Positions 26,386-33,976 of a stretch of 37,948 nt of DNA are shown here, piece by piece; position 1 is the stretch's first letter; the number at the start of each line of letters is the position of its first letter. The stretch lies in contig JACQWB010000308.1 in the NCBI GenBank assembly GCA_016209385.1, positions 1 to 37,948 of the forward strand. Direction: 5' to 3'. Source of the stretch: Candidatus Rokuibacteriota bacterium. GTDB taxonomy: Bacteria; Methylomirabilota; Methylomirabilia; Rokubacteriales; CSP1-6. The position numbers and the translations under genes are program-made. Below the pieces are notes generated by a model that made no database searches, was not told where the DNA came from, and worked only from the letters and a program-made list of their open reading frames with translations.

Positions 26386-27008
26386 TCATATTGTGAGCAC
26401 CGCCCTGCACGGCGCGCCGTCGATCCCCTTGACAGGGAGCGCGAGGCAGAGCAGCTCGTACACCCCGGGCTCGACCCCGGCGAGGCAGAGTCCCTCCAGG
26501 ATCACCACGCCCGCCTCCAGCAGGACGCGGTGGACCGGATGTCCGGGAGCGTCAAGGGCCTCGATGGAGAGGTAATCGATGCCCACGAGCCGGATCCCCC
26601 GCTCGGCGAGGTAGCGGACGGCGTCGAGGCCCAGGGCGACATAGTCGCGCGAAAACCGCCCGAGCGCCCAGAGCGCCGAGTTCCGGGTCTTGAGGAGAAG
26701 GCGCGTCTGACCATCCAGCGGCAGACGTTCGAGGTCTGCCCGGCCGATCAGCCGTTCGCTCGCCAGCTCACCGACCAGCGCCGGTCCCATCAGGACATCC
26801 AGCGAAACCTGTTCGAGCGTCCCGCCGCCCGCGAGGAAGTGGGCGGGGGCATCCAGGTGGGTGCCCGTATGGGAACCCAGCGAGAGGAGCGAGACGTTGG
26901 CCGGATCGCCGCGGGCGAGCTCGAGGTGCGGGGTAATGCGTACCTCGGGATCGCCCTCGAACACGTCCATACGGGCTCGATCGGGAGGCTGATATCGATG
27001 ACCCTCAT
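26386..27008 (-). pseudogene. Cyclase/kynurenine formamidase-family gene with an N-terminal frameshift
   Basis: A metal-dependent cyclase-family protein (PF04199) whose reading frame is broken near codon 13. The N-terminus MRVIDISLPIEP starts at the ATG at 27008, which overlaps the upstream stop as ATGA. The family-typical continuation MDVFEGDPEVRITPHLELAR is in another frame from 26970. One missing base around 26971-26976 (CCCGTATG where CCCGGTATG would restore the frame) explains this. The remaining 194 codons are intact and carry the metal motif SHTGTHLDAPAHF, IGIDYLSIEAL-like VGIDYLSIEALDAP and LEGLCLAGVEPGVYEL. Members hydrolyse formylkynurenine or cyclic amides and esters. It may be a recent pseudogene or a sequencing error; initiation at 26970 lacks a ribosome binding site. 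Confidence 0.75.
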
Positions 27009-27499
27009 GCGAACGTCTCCGGGCGCTCTCGACCTCCGCGGCCGAGGAGCTTGGCCAGCCGTGTGAGCATCCTGTCGGCGTGACTCCCGGCCCAGTAGAT
27101 CCTTCCGCAGCCGGGACATCCCGTGAACTCGCTCTGGGTGGCGAAGATGTACTCGGGAACGAGGCCGCTCACGCTCGCCCTCTGGCGGGGCTCCAGCAAC
27201 CCATTGCACTCGAGACACCGGGAGAGCCAGTCGGCGTCCTGCGGTGAGAGCGTCAGCTTCTGGACGACCTCCGCGAGCTGGTGGTCCAGCTGGCCGGCCT
27301 CGATCAGGCATCCCATGGGCGCGGCCAGCCGCGCGAGCCTGGCGTCACGCGTCAGGAGGATCCGCTCCTCGATCTGGGCGAGCTGGAGGAGCCGGCGGTC
27401 CTCGGCCGGTCCGAGGTAGAGCGTGTCGTAGCCCATCGCCCGGAGCCAGCGGGCTAGCCGGCCGAGCATCGTGTCCACCACAAACCGCGGAGCGTTCAT
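27005..27499 (-). CDS. Mut7-C RNase-fold domain protein
   Basis: A 164-residue protein of the Mut7-C (DUF82) family. The N-terminal PIN-like domain has FVVDTMLGRLARWLRAMGYD with the conserved Asp, and ILLTRDARLARLA with a second acidic patch. A C-terminal zinc ribbon uses CLECNG and CPGCGRIYWAGSH. The family is predicted to act on RNA, but its bacterial function is not established to me. The stop overlaps the start of the cyclase-family gene by four bases. The ATG at 27499 is only 23 bases from the divergent pyrD-like start, so its promoter must lie within or beyond that gene's 5' end. Confidence 0.88.
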   Translation of the reverse strand: MNAPRFVVDTMLGRLARWLRAMGYDTLYLGPAEDRRLLQLAQIEERILLTRDARLARLAAPMGCLIEAGQLDHQLAEVVQKLTLSPQDADWLSRCLECNGLLEPRQRASVSGLVPEYIFATQSEFTGCPGCGRIYWAGSHADRMLTRLAKLLGRGGRERPETFA

Positions 27500-27522
27500 G
27501 GTATCCTGCCCCGGGAACCGCC

Positions 27523-28581
27523 ATGGCGCAAGCCGGTTACACAGCGCGAAGCGCGCAGCTGGGCTACGCCGCGATCTACCGCGGCCTTCTCTGCCGGCTC
27601 CCCGAACCCAAAGCGGTCGCCCTCGGCCAGACCCTGCTCCGTTTCCTCCCGCTGGACCGTCTCCGCGTCTTCCGCCTGACGGACCCGAGCCTGAGCGTCA
27701 CGCTCGGCGGTGTGCGCCTCTCCAATCCCCTGATCCTCTCGTCGATGTACTACGATCCGCGGATCCTCCGTCGCGCGATGGGGCTCGGCTTCGGCGCGGT
27801 GACCACGAAGACGATCACGCCGACACCCCGTCCGGGCCACCCCGAGCCCAACCTGGTGCGCACCGAGACCGCGCTGGGACCCGGGCTGATCAACTGCAAC
27901 GGCTTCAAGAACCCCGGGCTCGCGGCGTACCGGCAGACGCTCGCGACGCTCCGCCAGCGGGTGCCGCTCATCGTGTCCGTCGCCGGCGAGTCCGTCGAGG
28001 ACTACGCGACGCTGGTCGACGCGCTGGCGCCTTTCGCCGACCTCTTGGAAGTCAACATCTCGTCCCCCAACACCCGGCTCGTCTACGCGTGGAGCCAGAA
28101 GCCTCGCGAGGTAGGGCACCTCTTCAAGGCCATCCGCCAGGCCACCGCCAAGCCCCTCATCGTCAAGGTCTCGCCGGACTTCAGCGACGCGAACGACCGG
28201 GCCATCATCCCCGCCGCGCTCGACCACGGCATCCGGATCGTGAACCACGGCAACACGCGTCGCGTCGACGAGCCGCGGCTTTCCCAGGGCTTCGGCGGGC
28301 TTTCGGGTCCCGAGCTGTACCCCGAGACGCTCGCGGCGGTCCGCCGGCTCCGGCAGCGCTTCGGCGATCAGCTCCAGATCATCGCCACCGGCGGCATCGA
28401 TGCGCCCGACAAGGCCCTCGAGCTGCTGCGCGCGGGGGCGACGGCGTGCAGCTACTTCACGGGCTTCATCACGCGGGGCCCGATCCTCGCGCGATTGATC
28501 CTCGAACACCTCCGCGAGGAGCTGCTCCGACGCGGGATCGGCCAGCTCGAACGCCTCTGCGGTGTCGGTCGCGATTCCTGA
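27523..28581 (+). CDS. pyrD: Dihydroorotate dehydrogenase (PyrD-like, probably class 2)
   Basis: A 352-residue flavin TIM-barrel enzyme. A helical N-terminus (YAAIYRGLLCRLPEPKAVAL) of the length seen in quinone-linked, membrane-associated class 2 enzymes precedes the barrel. The barrel has LGGVRLSNPLILSSMYYDP, GAVTTKTITPTPRPGH, LINCNGFKNPG, the loop VNISSPNT with the Ser expected as class 2 base, KVSPDFSD, GGLSGPELYPETLAAVRRL and the FMN-phosphate site IIATGGIDAP with YFTGFITRGP. It would oxidise dihydroorotate to orotate in pyrimidine synthesis. Some positions differ from E. coli PyrD (NHGNTRRVDE in place of ATNTT), so a related flavoenzyme role is not excluded. The ATG at 27523 is used; the open frame upstream is antisense to Mut7-C. 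Confidence 0.87.
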   Translation: MAQAGYTARSAQLGYAAIYRGLLCRLPEPKAVALGQTLLRFLPLDRLRVFRLTDPSLSVTLGGVRLSNPLILSSMYYDPRILRRAMGLGFGAVTTKTITPTPRPGHPEPNLVRTETALGPGLINCNGFKNPGLAAYRQTLATLRQRVPLIVSVAGESVEDYATLVDALAPFADLLEVNISSPNTRLVYAWSQKPREVGHLFKAIRQATAKPLIVKVSPDFSDANDRAIIPAALDHGIRIVNHGNTRRVDEPRLSQGFGGLSGPELYPETLAAVRRLRQRFGDQLQIIATGGIDAPDKALELLRAGATACSYFTGFITRGPILARLILEHLREELLRRGIGQLERLCGVGRDS

Positions 28582-28618
28582 TACCCACAGGTTATCCACA
28601 TTTCCACAGTTGTCCACA
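28581..28618. promoter_or_regulatory. Cluster of four tandem DnaA-box-like sites
   Basis: In the same orientation lie ATACCCACA (28581-28589), TTATCCACA (28592-28600, a perfect DnaA box), ATTTCCACA (28600-28608) and TTGTCCACA (28610-28618, one mismatch). Starts are 8-11 bases apart. A further TCGTCCACA occurs at 28681-28689. They begin at the pyrD stop codon and lead into the largest plus-strand intergenic gap here. They may be a DnaA regulatory or titration site, or part of a replication origin. Confidence 0.65.
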
Positions 28619-28742
28619 ACCCGCGAAAACGAAGGTCTGGCGCGCATTCAGAAGCGGACCCCGCAAAAATCTCGGTCCTGTCGTCCACACGCGCAGCGCG
28701 TGCGAAAAATCGCCTCATCCCATGAGGCTCCGACGAGCATGG

Positions 28743-28758
28743 CGCGCGAAAGCGCGCA
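28743..28758. other. Hairpin in the pyrD downstream gap
   Basis: GCGCGC-GAAA-GCGCGC forms a perfect 6-bp stem with a GNRA tetraloop. It lies midway between the DnaA-box cluster and the promoter at 28781. It has no T-run; it could stabilise or end the pyrD transcript. The remainder of 28619-28780 shows nothing else recognisable. Confidence 0.4.
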
Positions 28759-28780
28759 TCGTACGCGGCGAAACGAGTCC

Positions 28781-28809
28781 TTGACAATGTTTTCGGGGCT
28801 CCATACCTT
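28781..28809 (+). promoter_or_regulatory. Predicted promoter for the 80-residue unknown gene
   Basis: A perfect TTGACA (28781-28786), 17 bases and TACCTT (28804-28809) as a weak -10 lie 71 bases before the ATG at 28880. Confidence 0.5.
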
Positions 28810-28879
28810 GACGACGTTGCGGTTTTGTACTTCTTTATGACGTGCGGTACACCTTCTTTCGCACTGGGGGCCATGACGT

Positions 28880-29122
28880 ATGGAGACGAGTCGCAAACCG
28901 CTGGCGAAGATCGAGGGCCGAAAGCGCATGCGGCTCAGCGGGCTCACGATCGCGTGGCGGGGAACACCAAGCCTGGATGATTGGGTGGCCTACATCCAGA
29001 ACGGCCTCAAATCCAAGAAGCTGATCCTGGCCGACCGCGTCTCGGAGCGGAAGGTCAAGACGCTGCTCGCGCGGCTGCAGACTCTCTCCCGGAGGGGGAT
29101 CGAGAAGCTGGCGAAGGGCTAA
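28880..29122 (+). CDS. Small basic protein of unknown function
   Basis: An 80-residue Lys/Arg-rich protein (METSRKPLAKIEGRKRMRLS at the start). Its C-terminal half could be a small helical domain (LDDWVAYIQNGLKSKKLILA, then ERKVKTLLARLQTLSRRGIE). No family is recognised. It is preceded by its own predicted promoter and a weak purine-rich stretch (GGGGG) about 10 bases before the ATG, and converges on the VOC gene with 6 bases between. The charge and size would suit a nucleic-acid-binding protein, but this is speculative. Confidence 0.5.
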   Translation: METSRKPLAKIEGRKRMRLSGLTIAWRGTPSLDDWVAYIQNGLKSKKLILADRVSERKVKTLLARLQTLSRRGIEKLAKG

Positions 29123-29128
29123 CTAGCC

Positions 29129-29569
29129 TCAGAGCTGCAGCGGTCGGACCGTCGCCACCGCGGACGGCTCCCGCGTCCAGAGGGCCGGATCGCCGTCCAC
29201 GAAGAGTTCCACCACGTTGCCGTCGGGATCTTCCAGGTAGAGCGACTGGCTCACCCGGTGGTCCCGCACTCCGACGATCTTGACGGCGTGCGCCTCGAGA
29301 TGGGCCTTGGCCTCCCTGAGCACCTCAAGGTCATCGCCGATCTTGAAGGCCACGTGATAGAGCCCGACGCTCCCGGGGTCGGGACCAGGCGCCTCCCGCC
29401 CGACGCTCAGGATGGCCAGATCGTGGTGGCTCTTGCCTGCCGAGAAGAAGACCATCCGGTCCTGAAAGCGCGCCACCTCCGTGAGCCCGAGCAGATCGCG
29501 GTAAAACCGGGTTGAGCGCTCGAGGTCCCGGACCTTCAGCACTACATGCCCGATCGCTTGGATTTTCAT
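29129..29569 (-). CDS. VOC/glyoxalase-superfamily protein
   Basis: A 146-residue vicinal-oxygen-chelate protein with two beta-alpha-beta-beta-beta units. The metal-ligand positions typical of extradiol dioxygenases and glyoxalases are visible: His in AIGHVVLKVRDLERSTRFYR, His in LYHVAFKIGDD, and Glu in DPDGNVVELFVDG. The substrate cannot be inferred; it most resembles small catechol-2,3-dioxygenase-like or fosfomycin-resistance-like members. The ATG at 29569 with GAGAGG upstream is preferred over a GTG two codons earlier. It is 26 bases downstream of radC on the same strand. Confidence 0.85.
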   Translation of the reverse strand: MKIQAIGHVVLKVRDLERSTRFYRDLLGLTEVARFQDRMVFFSAGKSHHDLAILSVGREAPGPDPGSVGLYHVAFKIGDDLEVLREAKAHLEAHAVKIVGVRDHRVSQSLYLEDPDGNVVELFVDGDPALWTREPSAVATVRPLQL

Positions 29570-29595
29570 CGGCACCTCTCACCCTTCTGTGGCGC

Positions 29596-30285
29596 CTACC
29601 CGATGACGCCACGCTGGGCCAGGCTGACGAACCGCCCGAGCCCGATGACGACATGATCGTGAACCTTCAGGTCCAGGAGCCTCCCGCACTCGACGAGCTG
29701 CCGGGTGAGCCGGAGATCCTCCTTGCTCGGGGTCGGGTCGCCGCTCGGGTGGTTGTGGACGAGGATTACGGCGGCGGCCGATTCGAGGATGGCCGGCTTG
29801 AACACCTCCCGGGGATGAACCAGGCTCGCCGAGAGCGTCCCCTCCGAGACTACCACGTCCCGCAGAAGCCCGTTCTGGGCGTCGAGAAGGGCGGCCCTGA
29901 ACACCTCCTTTTTCAAGCCCTCGACGATGGGGCCGAAGTGGGCGAAGACCTGCTCCGGGCTCCCCAGGACGACCTTGCCGTCGGTCGGCCTGGACCTGAG
30001 GCGCCGCGTCAGCTCAAACGTTGCCGCGAGTCTCACCGCCTTGGCCCGCCCCACTCCCCTGACACCTGCCAGCTCCGAGACGCTCCGCCCCGACAGGCCG
30101 CTCAGCGACCCGTAGCGCGACAGGAGCGCTCGGGCCAGGTCTACCGCGGTCAGCCCATGGATCCCCGTGCCGAGCTGAAGGGCCAAGAGCTCGGCATCGG
30201 CTAGCGCCTCCGCCCCCTTGTCATAGAGCCGCTCCCGGGGCCGTTCCCCCGCTGGCCAGTCGCTAATTCTCACCGCCTTCCCCAC
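29596..30285 (-). CDS. radC: RadC-family JAB-domain protein
   Basis: A 229-residue RadC/UPF0758 protein. A helix-hairpin-helix-like N-terminus (residues about 1-100, with SGLSGRSVSELAGVRGVGRA) precedes the MPN/JAB domain with the full JAMM metalloprotease motif, ILVHNHPSGDPTPSKEDL. The name reflects an old DNA-repair link that was later withdrawn for E. coli; the actual function is unresolved. The start is a GTG at 30285. The gap before it (30286-30411) holds a terminator for the upstream operon. Confidence 0.95.
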   Translation of the reverse strand: MGKAVRISDWPAGERPRERLYDKGAEALADAELLALQLGTGIHGLTAVDLARALLSRYGSLSGLSGRSVSELAGVRGVGRAKAVRLAATFELTRRLRSRPTDGKVVLGSPEQVFAHFGPIVEGLKKEVFRAALLDAQNGLLRDVVVSEGTLSASLVHPREVFKPAILESAAAVILVHNHPSGDPTPSKEDLRLTRQLVECGRLLDLKVHDHVVIGLGRFVSLAQRGVIG

Positions 30286-30365
30286 TCCGGCTCCCGTCCG
30301 GACTCGGTAGCACGGCCTGGACCCAGCGTCAATGTCGCGAATCGGATACGTCGTGGAACGTACCC

Positions 30366-30391
30366 AAAAGGGCCAACGGGCAGCCTGGCCC
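30366..30391 (-). terminator. Intrinsic terminator at the end of the folP-tsaE-VOC operon
   Basis: On the minus strand GGGCCA (30391-30386) pairs with TGGCCC (30375-30370) across a 10-base loop and is followed at once by TTTT. It lies 20 bases after the VOC gene stop and before radC, dividing two transcription units. Confidence 0.65.
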
Positions 30392-30411
30392 GCCCCGAGC
30401 CCCGCTTCTCG

Positions 30412-30753
30412 TCAGTCGGCGTACAGCTCGACCGTGTAGCCGTTCGGGTCGCGGAAGTAAATCCCCCACCGTCCGCGCCGCCCCGTCAGCTTCACCCCCG
30501 CGGCCTTCAACTGCTCCTGGAGCGACCGGAGCCGCTTCCGGTCCACGTGCAGGCCGAAGTGGTCCAGGCCGCCGGCCTCGGGATCGAAGCGACGGGATGT
30601 CCGGCGGAAGTTCAGGACATCGCTCTCCCCGGGGCTTTCGAAGAAGACCATGCCCCGATACCGGAAGGCGATGCGCAGTCCGAGCACTTCGGTGTAGAAG
30701 CGCTCGGTCGTCTTGAGGTCTCGGGTCTTCAGGGCCAGGTGGCGGAGCCCCAC
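30412..30753 (-). CDS. VOC/glyoxalase-superfamily protein
   Basis: A 113-residue VOC protein from a GTG at 30753. GLRHLALKTRDLKTTERFYT opens the first module, FGLHVDRKRLRSL the second, and FRDPNGYTVELYAD ends it with the conserved Glu. The metal positions His, His and Glu are all present. An ATG at 30801 is possible but would add 16 unrelated residues that overlap tsaE. It is the last gene of the operon before the terminator. Its function is unknown; it is distinct in sequence from the VOC protein at 29129, so the two are not a recent duplication. Confidence 0.85.
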   Translation of the reverse strand: MGLRHLALKTRDLKTTERFYTEVLGLRIAFRYRGMVFFESPGESDVLNFRRTSRRFDPEAGGLDHFGLHVDRKRLRSLQEQLKAAGVKLTGRRGRWGIYFRDPNGYTVELYAD

Positions 30754-30760
30754 GGGCTGA

Positions 30761-31249
30761 TTATAGCCGCGCCAGGTCGGCTTCGCGCAGGAGGCGTTCA
30801 AGCCTCAACCGGCCGGCATCGCCAGGAAGCCCGTCGAGAACGATCTCGCGAGGTTCACTGCCCAGGCCGGAGATCCTGACCACCAGCGTCTCAGGGGGGA
30901 GGAGCGGAAGCAGCTTCTCGGCCCACTCGATGACCGTGACCCCATCCTCCCAGAGCATCTCCTCGACCCCCAGGTCCAGGATTTCGCTCAGGCTTTCGGT
31001 TCGATAGGCGTCCACGTGGTAAACGGAAACCCGGCCCCGGTACTGATTGATCAGGACGAAGCCCGGGCTCGTTGCCGGTTCGGCCACCCCGAGCCCGCGG
31101 AGGACTCCCTGGAGAAAGCAGGTTTTCCCCGCGCCCAGTTCCCCAATGCAGGCGACGACGTCGCCGCGCCCGAGGCCGGTGCCCAGCAGCTCACCCAGGC
31201 GCCGGGTTTCCTCGGCACTCCGACTCTCAAAGCGGCTGATGGCCGCCAC
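30761..31249 (-). CDS. tsaE: tRNA threonylcarbamoyladenosine biosynthesis ATPase TsaE
   Basis: A 162-residue P-loop ATPase that supports the TsaD-TsaB complex in making t6A37 in ANN-decoding tRNAs. The Walker A motif is GELGAGKTCFLQGV. The switch-like segment is ATSPGFVLINQYRGRVSVYH, followed by VDAYRTESLSEILDLGVEEM and VTVIEWAEKLLPLLP, the family signature. The start overlaps the end of the NAD(P)HX repair gene by 23 bases. TsaB, TsaC and TsaD are not in the window. Confidence 0.95.
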   Translation of the reverse strand: MAAISRFESRSAEETRRLGELLGTGLGRGDVVACIGELGAGKTCFLQGVLRGLGVAEPATSPGFVLINQYRGRVSVYHVDAYRTESLSEILDLGVEEMLWEDGVTVIEWAEKLLPLLPPETLVVRISGLGSEPREIVLDGLPGDAGRLRLERLLREADLARL

Positions 31250-32798
31250 CGCGCTGGACCTCCGCGATTGCCGGGGGGATCGCTTCGAGGATATCTCCCG
31301 CGATCAGGCCTTCCTCACCCCGCATGTCACGCGCCAGGTCGCCCGCCAGGCCGTGGAGGAACACCCCGGCCTGGAGGGCCGCGAGCGGATCCAGCCCTCT
31401 CGCCAGAAATGCCCCCACCATGCCGGTCAGGACGTCCCCCGATCCGCCGCTCGCCATGCCCGGGTTACCGGTCGGGTTGATGTACACCGTCCCTCCCGGC
31501 TCGCCGATCGTGCTCCGGGCGCCCTTCAGGACCACGTAGGCGCCATAGCGCTGGCAGAACTCGCTGACCGTTTCAATCCTGTCGGCCTGGACCTCGCTCA
31601 CGCTCACACCCAGGAGCCTGGCCATCTCCCCCGGATGCGGCGTCAGGCAGCGCGGCGCGGCCGCCTTCCTGAGGTGGTCCAGGTGACCGGCCAGGGCCGT
31701 CAGCCCATCGGCGTCCACCACCATCGGGCGCGCCACTTCGAGGACCAGTTCCCTGACCAGGCGCTGAGTCTCCGGGTCCAACGACACTCCCGGGCCGAGC
31801 GCCAACGCCTCGGTGCGCTGGGCCAGCTCCAGGATCCGTTCCTTGGCCTTCGGGCTGGCCGACTGGCTTTGAGTCTCAGCCACCGGCTCGGTCATCACCT
31901 CCATCCCCAGGGCGGCGATCACCGGCTGCTGGGACGCGGGAGTGGCAATCGTCACCAGGCCCGCCCCGCTCCTCAACCCCGCGCGCCCGGCCAGAGCAGC
32001 CGCTCCCGTCTTTCCCACCGATCCCGCCACCACGAGGAGATGGCCGAAGGTCCCTTTGTGGGCATCCGGCGGTCGCGGAGGAAAGTGTGGCGCGATGTCG
32101 GCGGATTCGAGGAGAAACACGCCGATCCCTTCGCGCGTCGCGGCGTCCGGGATTCCGATGTCCACCAGTCTTACCTGACCGGCCCGCGCGGCGCCGGGGT
32201 GGAGGAGCAACCCCCGCTTCCACCCGGCAAACGTCGTTGTAAGCACTGCACGGACGGCGGGCCCGAGGAGGCGACCGTGGTCCGAAGCCAGGCCGGAGGG
32301 AAGGTCGAGGGCGACCACGGGCTTCCCGCTCGTGTTGATGGCCTCGATCACTGCGGCGACGAGACCGGTCGCCGGGCCCGTCAGGCCGGTTCCCAGGAGC
32401 CCGTCCACCACGAGGTGCGCCGAGGCGAGAGCCGTGTTGAGGGCGCGAAGGTCACTCTCGCGCGTGACTTCCTCGATCGCCCCCCGGGCCCTTCGGTACG
32501 CGGCCAGCATCGCGGCCGAGTCCCCCCTCACGTCCCCGGCCCGGGCCACCAGAAAGACGCTCACGCGCGCGCCCGCGGCCTTGAGGCCCCGGGCCACGAC
32601 GAAGCCATCACCGCCGTTGTTCCCCTTGCCGCAGCAGACGACCACCCGCTTTCCCTTCTGTGAGCCGAAGTGAGCCAGGATGGCCCGGGTCGCGCCTCGG
32701 CCGGCGTTCTCCATGAGGCGGATACCCGGGATGCCGAGGCGGGTCATCGCCCGCTGGTCGAGGGCGCGCATCTCGGCAGCCGTGAAGACCGGGAGCAC
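31227..32798 (-). CDS. nnr: Bifunctional NAD(P)H-hydrate epimerase / ADP-dependent dehydratase
   Basis: A 523-residue fusion repairing damaged NADHX and NADPHX. The N-terminal epimerase (YjeF_N) has FTAAEMRALDQRAMTRLGIP, MENAGRGATRAIL, VCCGKGNNGGDGFVVARGLK and VVALDLPSGLASDHG. The C-terminal dehydratase (ribokinase-like) has HKGTFGHLLVVAGSVGKTGA, LGPGVSLDPETQRLV, TPHPGEMARLLG and NPGMASGGSGDVLTGMVGAF. The GTG at 32798 is chosen because GGAGG precedes it and it follows the upstream stop by two bases; the frame is open further but overlaps that gene. It is part of the glmM-acpS-nnr-tsaE run. Confidence 0.95.
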   Translation of the reverse strand: MLPVFTAAEMRALDQRAMTRLGIPGIRLMENAGRGATRAILAHFGSQKGKRVVVCCGKGNNGGDGFVVARGLKAAGARVSVFLVARAGDVRGDSAAMLAAYRRARGAIEEVTRESDLRALNTALASAHLVVDGLLGTGLTGPATGLVAAVIEAINTSGKPVVALDLPSGLASDHGRLLGPAVRAVLTTTFAGWKRGLLLHPGAARAGQVRLVDIGIPDAATREGIGVFLLESADIAPHFPPRPPDAHKGTFGHLLVVAGSVGKTGAAALAGRAGLRSGAGLVTIATPASQQPVIAALGMEVMTEPVAETQSQSASPKAKERILELAQRTEALALGPGVSLDPETQRLVRELVLEVARPMVVDADGLTALAGHLDHLRKAAAPRCLTPHPGEMARLLGVSVSEVQADRIETVSEFCQRYGAYVVLKGARSTIGEPGGTVYINPTGNPGMASGGSGDVLTGMVGAFLARGLDPLAALQAGVFLHGLAGDLARDMRGEEGLIAGDILEAIPPAIAEVQRGGGHQPL

Positions 32799-32800
32799 GC

Positions 32801-33550
32801 CTAGGGCCTCCAGATCTGGAGAAGCCTGGCCGCCTCGCTGAGGAACTCGGACAGGATCTCCAGATAGGCCTCTCGGGCCTGGAGCCGCGCGGCGCGGGGG
32901 AGCTCGATGTGGAAAGCCCGCCGGGGAAGGCGCAGGACACCGATCTCCTTGGCCCGGGTTGCGCTCAATTGAAGCCGGTCGAGCGGCTCGATCAGGACTG
33001 CCAGGCGCGGGGCTTCCGGCCAGCTTCGCAGGTGGGCGTCCCGGATCAGCTCGAAGAGGGTCCTGAGCTGCCACGCCTGCTGGCGGTCGACGCCGACAGT
33101 GGCGATCTCGATCCGCCCCGCGCTCTCCTGGCGGGCATTGCCGTGGAGCTCGACCAGGAGCTGGAGCGGCCCCCGCGCGACCTCGCTGACGCCCTGTGCA
33201 TAGGCCTCGTACACGAGCCGGGCGTCTGCGCTGTAAACCTCCTCCTTCGCTGGTCGACCGGGGAGCCCCTCGGTAGGACGATTGACGTGGAAACGGCGGC
33301 CCTGGGAATCGATGCGGGTGAAACCCGTGGCGAGAACCAGGCCGAAGCCGGTGCGCTGGGCCAGGTCACGGCTCATCCTGTCGGTGCTTTCGTCGGAGCT
33401 CCCGTGAGGCGCGCCGATCACGAGCCCGGACCTCCCGGGGACGACGACGAGCTGACCCCTCGCCAGCGCGGTCTCACGCTCTGCCGGGGCCGCCGCACAG
33501 CCTTGGACAAGCAGCGCGAGGAGTACCACGACCTCAGCGGACCTCCTCAC
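32801..33550 (-). CDS. Predicted lipoprotein, possibly an N-formylglutamate-amidohydrolase-like hydrolase
   Basis: A 249-residue protein from a GTG at 33550, supported by AGGAGG six bases upstream. A lipoprotein signal (AEVVVLLALLVQGC, Cys18) is followed by a domain with LVIGAPHGSSDESTDRMSRD and VELHGNARQESAGRIEIATV. The separated HG and ELHGN motifs with an intervening acidic cluster resemble the zinc-site layout of N-formylglutamate amidohydrolase-like enzymes. The match is from memory and weak. Lipidation would place it in the envelope. The start overlaps the end of acpS, and it ends two bases before nnr. Such a gene is not usual in this operon. Confidence 0.6.
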   Translation of the reverse strand: MRRSAEVVVLLALLVQGCAAAPAERETALARGQLVVVPGRSGLVIGAPHGSSDESTDRMSRDLAQRTGFGLVLATGFTRIDSQGRRFHVNRPTEGLPGRPAKEEVYSADARLVYEAYAQGVSEVARGPLQLLVELHGNARQESAGRIEIATVGVDRQQAWQLRTLFELIRDAHLRSWPEAPRLAVLIEPLDRLQLSATRAKEIGVLRLPRRAFHIELPRAARLQAREAYLEILSEFLSEAARLLQIWRP

Positions 33551-33962
33551 GCAGCCCCTCCTGGCCCCCCGCGTCAAGCCCGGGACCCATGAGCATGGCC
33601 TGCGCCAGGGCATACTCGCCGTCGTGGGTCAGCGACAGCAGCACCTGGCTCGCCCCCCTGGCGTGGCCGACCGCCTTCGAACGGCCCGAAAGCACAAGGA
33701 CGGGCGGCTGACCCGGCTTGCGGCGCACCTCGATCTCGGTCCAGCGGACGCCCATCCTGAGCCCGATCCCCAGGGCCTTGAGCGTCGCCTCCTTGGCCGC
33801 GAAGCGCGCGGCGAGGTGCGGGATGGGGTCGCGGCGCTTGAAGCAGTAGTCGAGCTCGTCCTGGGTAAACACGCGTCGGAGAAAGCGTTGATCCCAGCGC
33901 TCGACTACGCGCCGCATCCGCCCGACCGCGACCAGGTCCACACCGAGCCCCTTGACCTCCAT
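33534..33962 (-). CDS. acpS: Holo-[acyl-carrier-protein] synthase
   Basis: A 142-residue AcpS that attaches 4'-phosphopantetheine from CoA to acyl carrier protein. The magnesium-binding Asp is in KGLGVDLVAVGRMR, and the second signature is HLAARFAAKEATLKALG. VLLSLTHDGEYALAQAML is the usual C-terminal strand. The last 20 residues exceed the usual length of about 125. It follows glmM by 14 bases. CoaX in this window contributes to the CoA it consumes. Confidence 0.95.
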   Translation of the reverse strand: MEVKGLGVDLVAVGRMRRVVERWDQRFLRRVFTQDELDYCFKRRDPIPHLAARFAAKEATLKALGIGLRMGVRWTEIEVRRKPGQPPVLVLSGRSKAVGHARGASQVLLSLTHDGEYALAQAMLMGPGLDAGGQEGLREEVR

Positions 33963-33976
33963 GGACGGACGACCCC

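Noticed and set aside
26386-26970. Independent shorter cyclase gene starting at the internal ATG at 26970
   Set aside because: No ribosome binding site precedes that ATG, and the family's N-terminal strand is found intact just upstream in another frame behind an ATGA-coupled start, so a frameshift explains the data better.
28582-28879. Full replication origin (oriC)
   Set aside because: DnaA-box-like sites are present, but there is no clear AT-rich unwinding region, no dnaA or dnaN, and flanking gene orientation does not switch in the manner usual at an origin. Kept only as a DnaA-box cluster.
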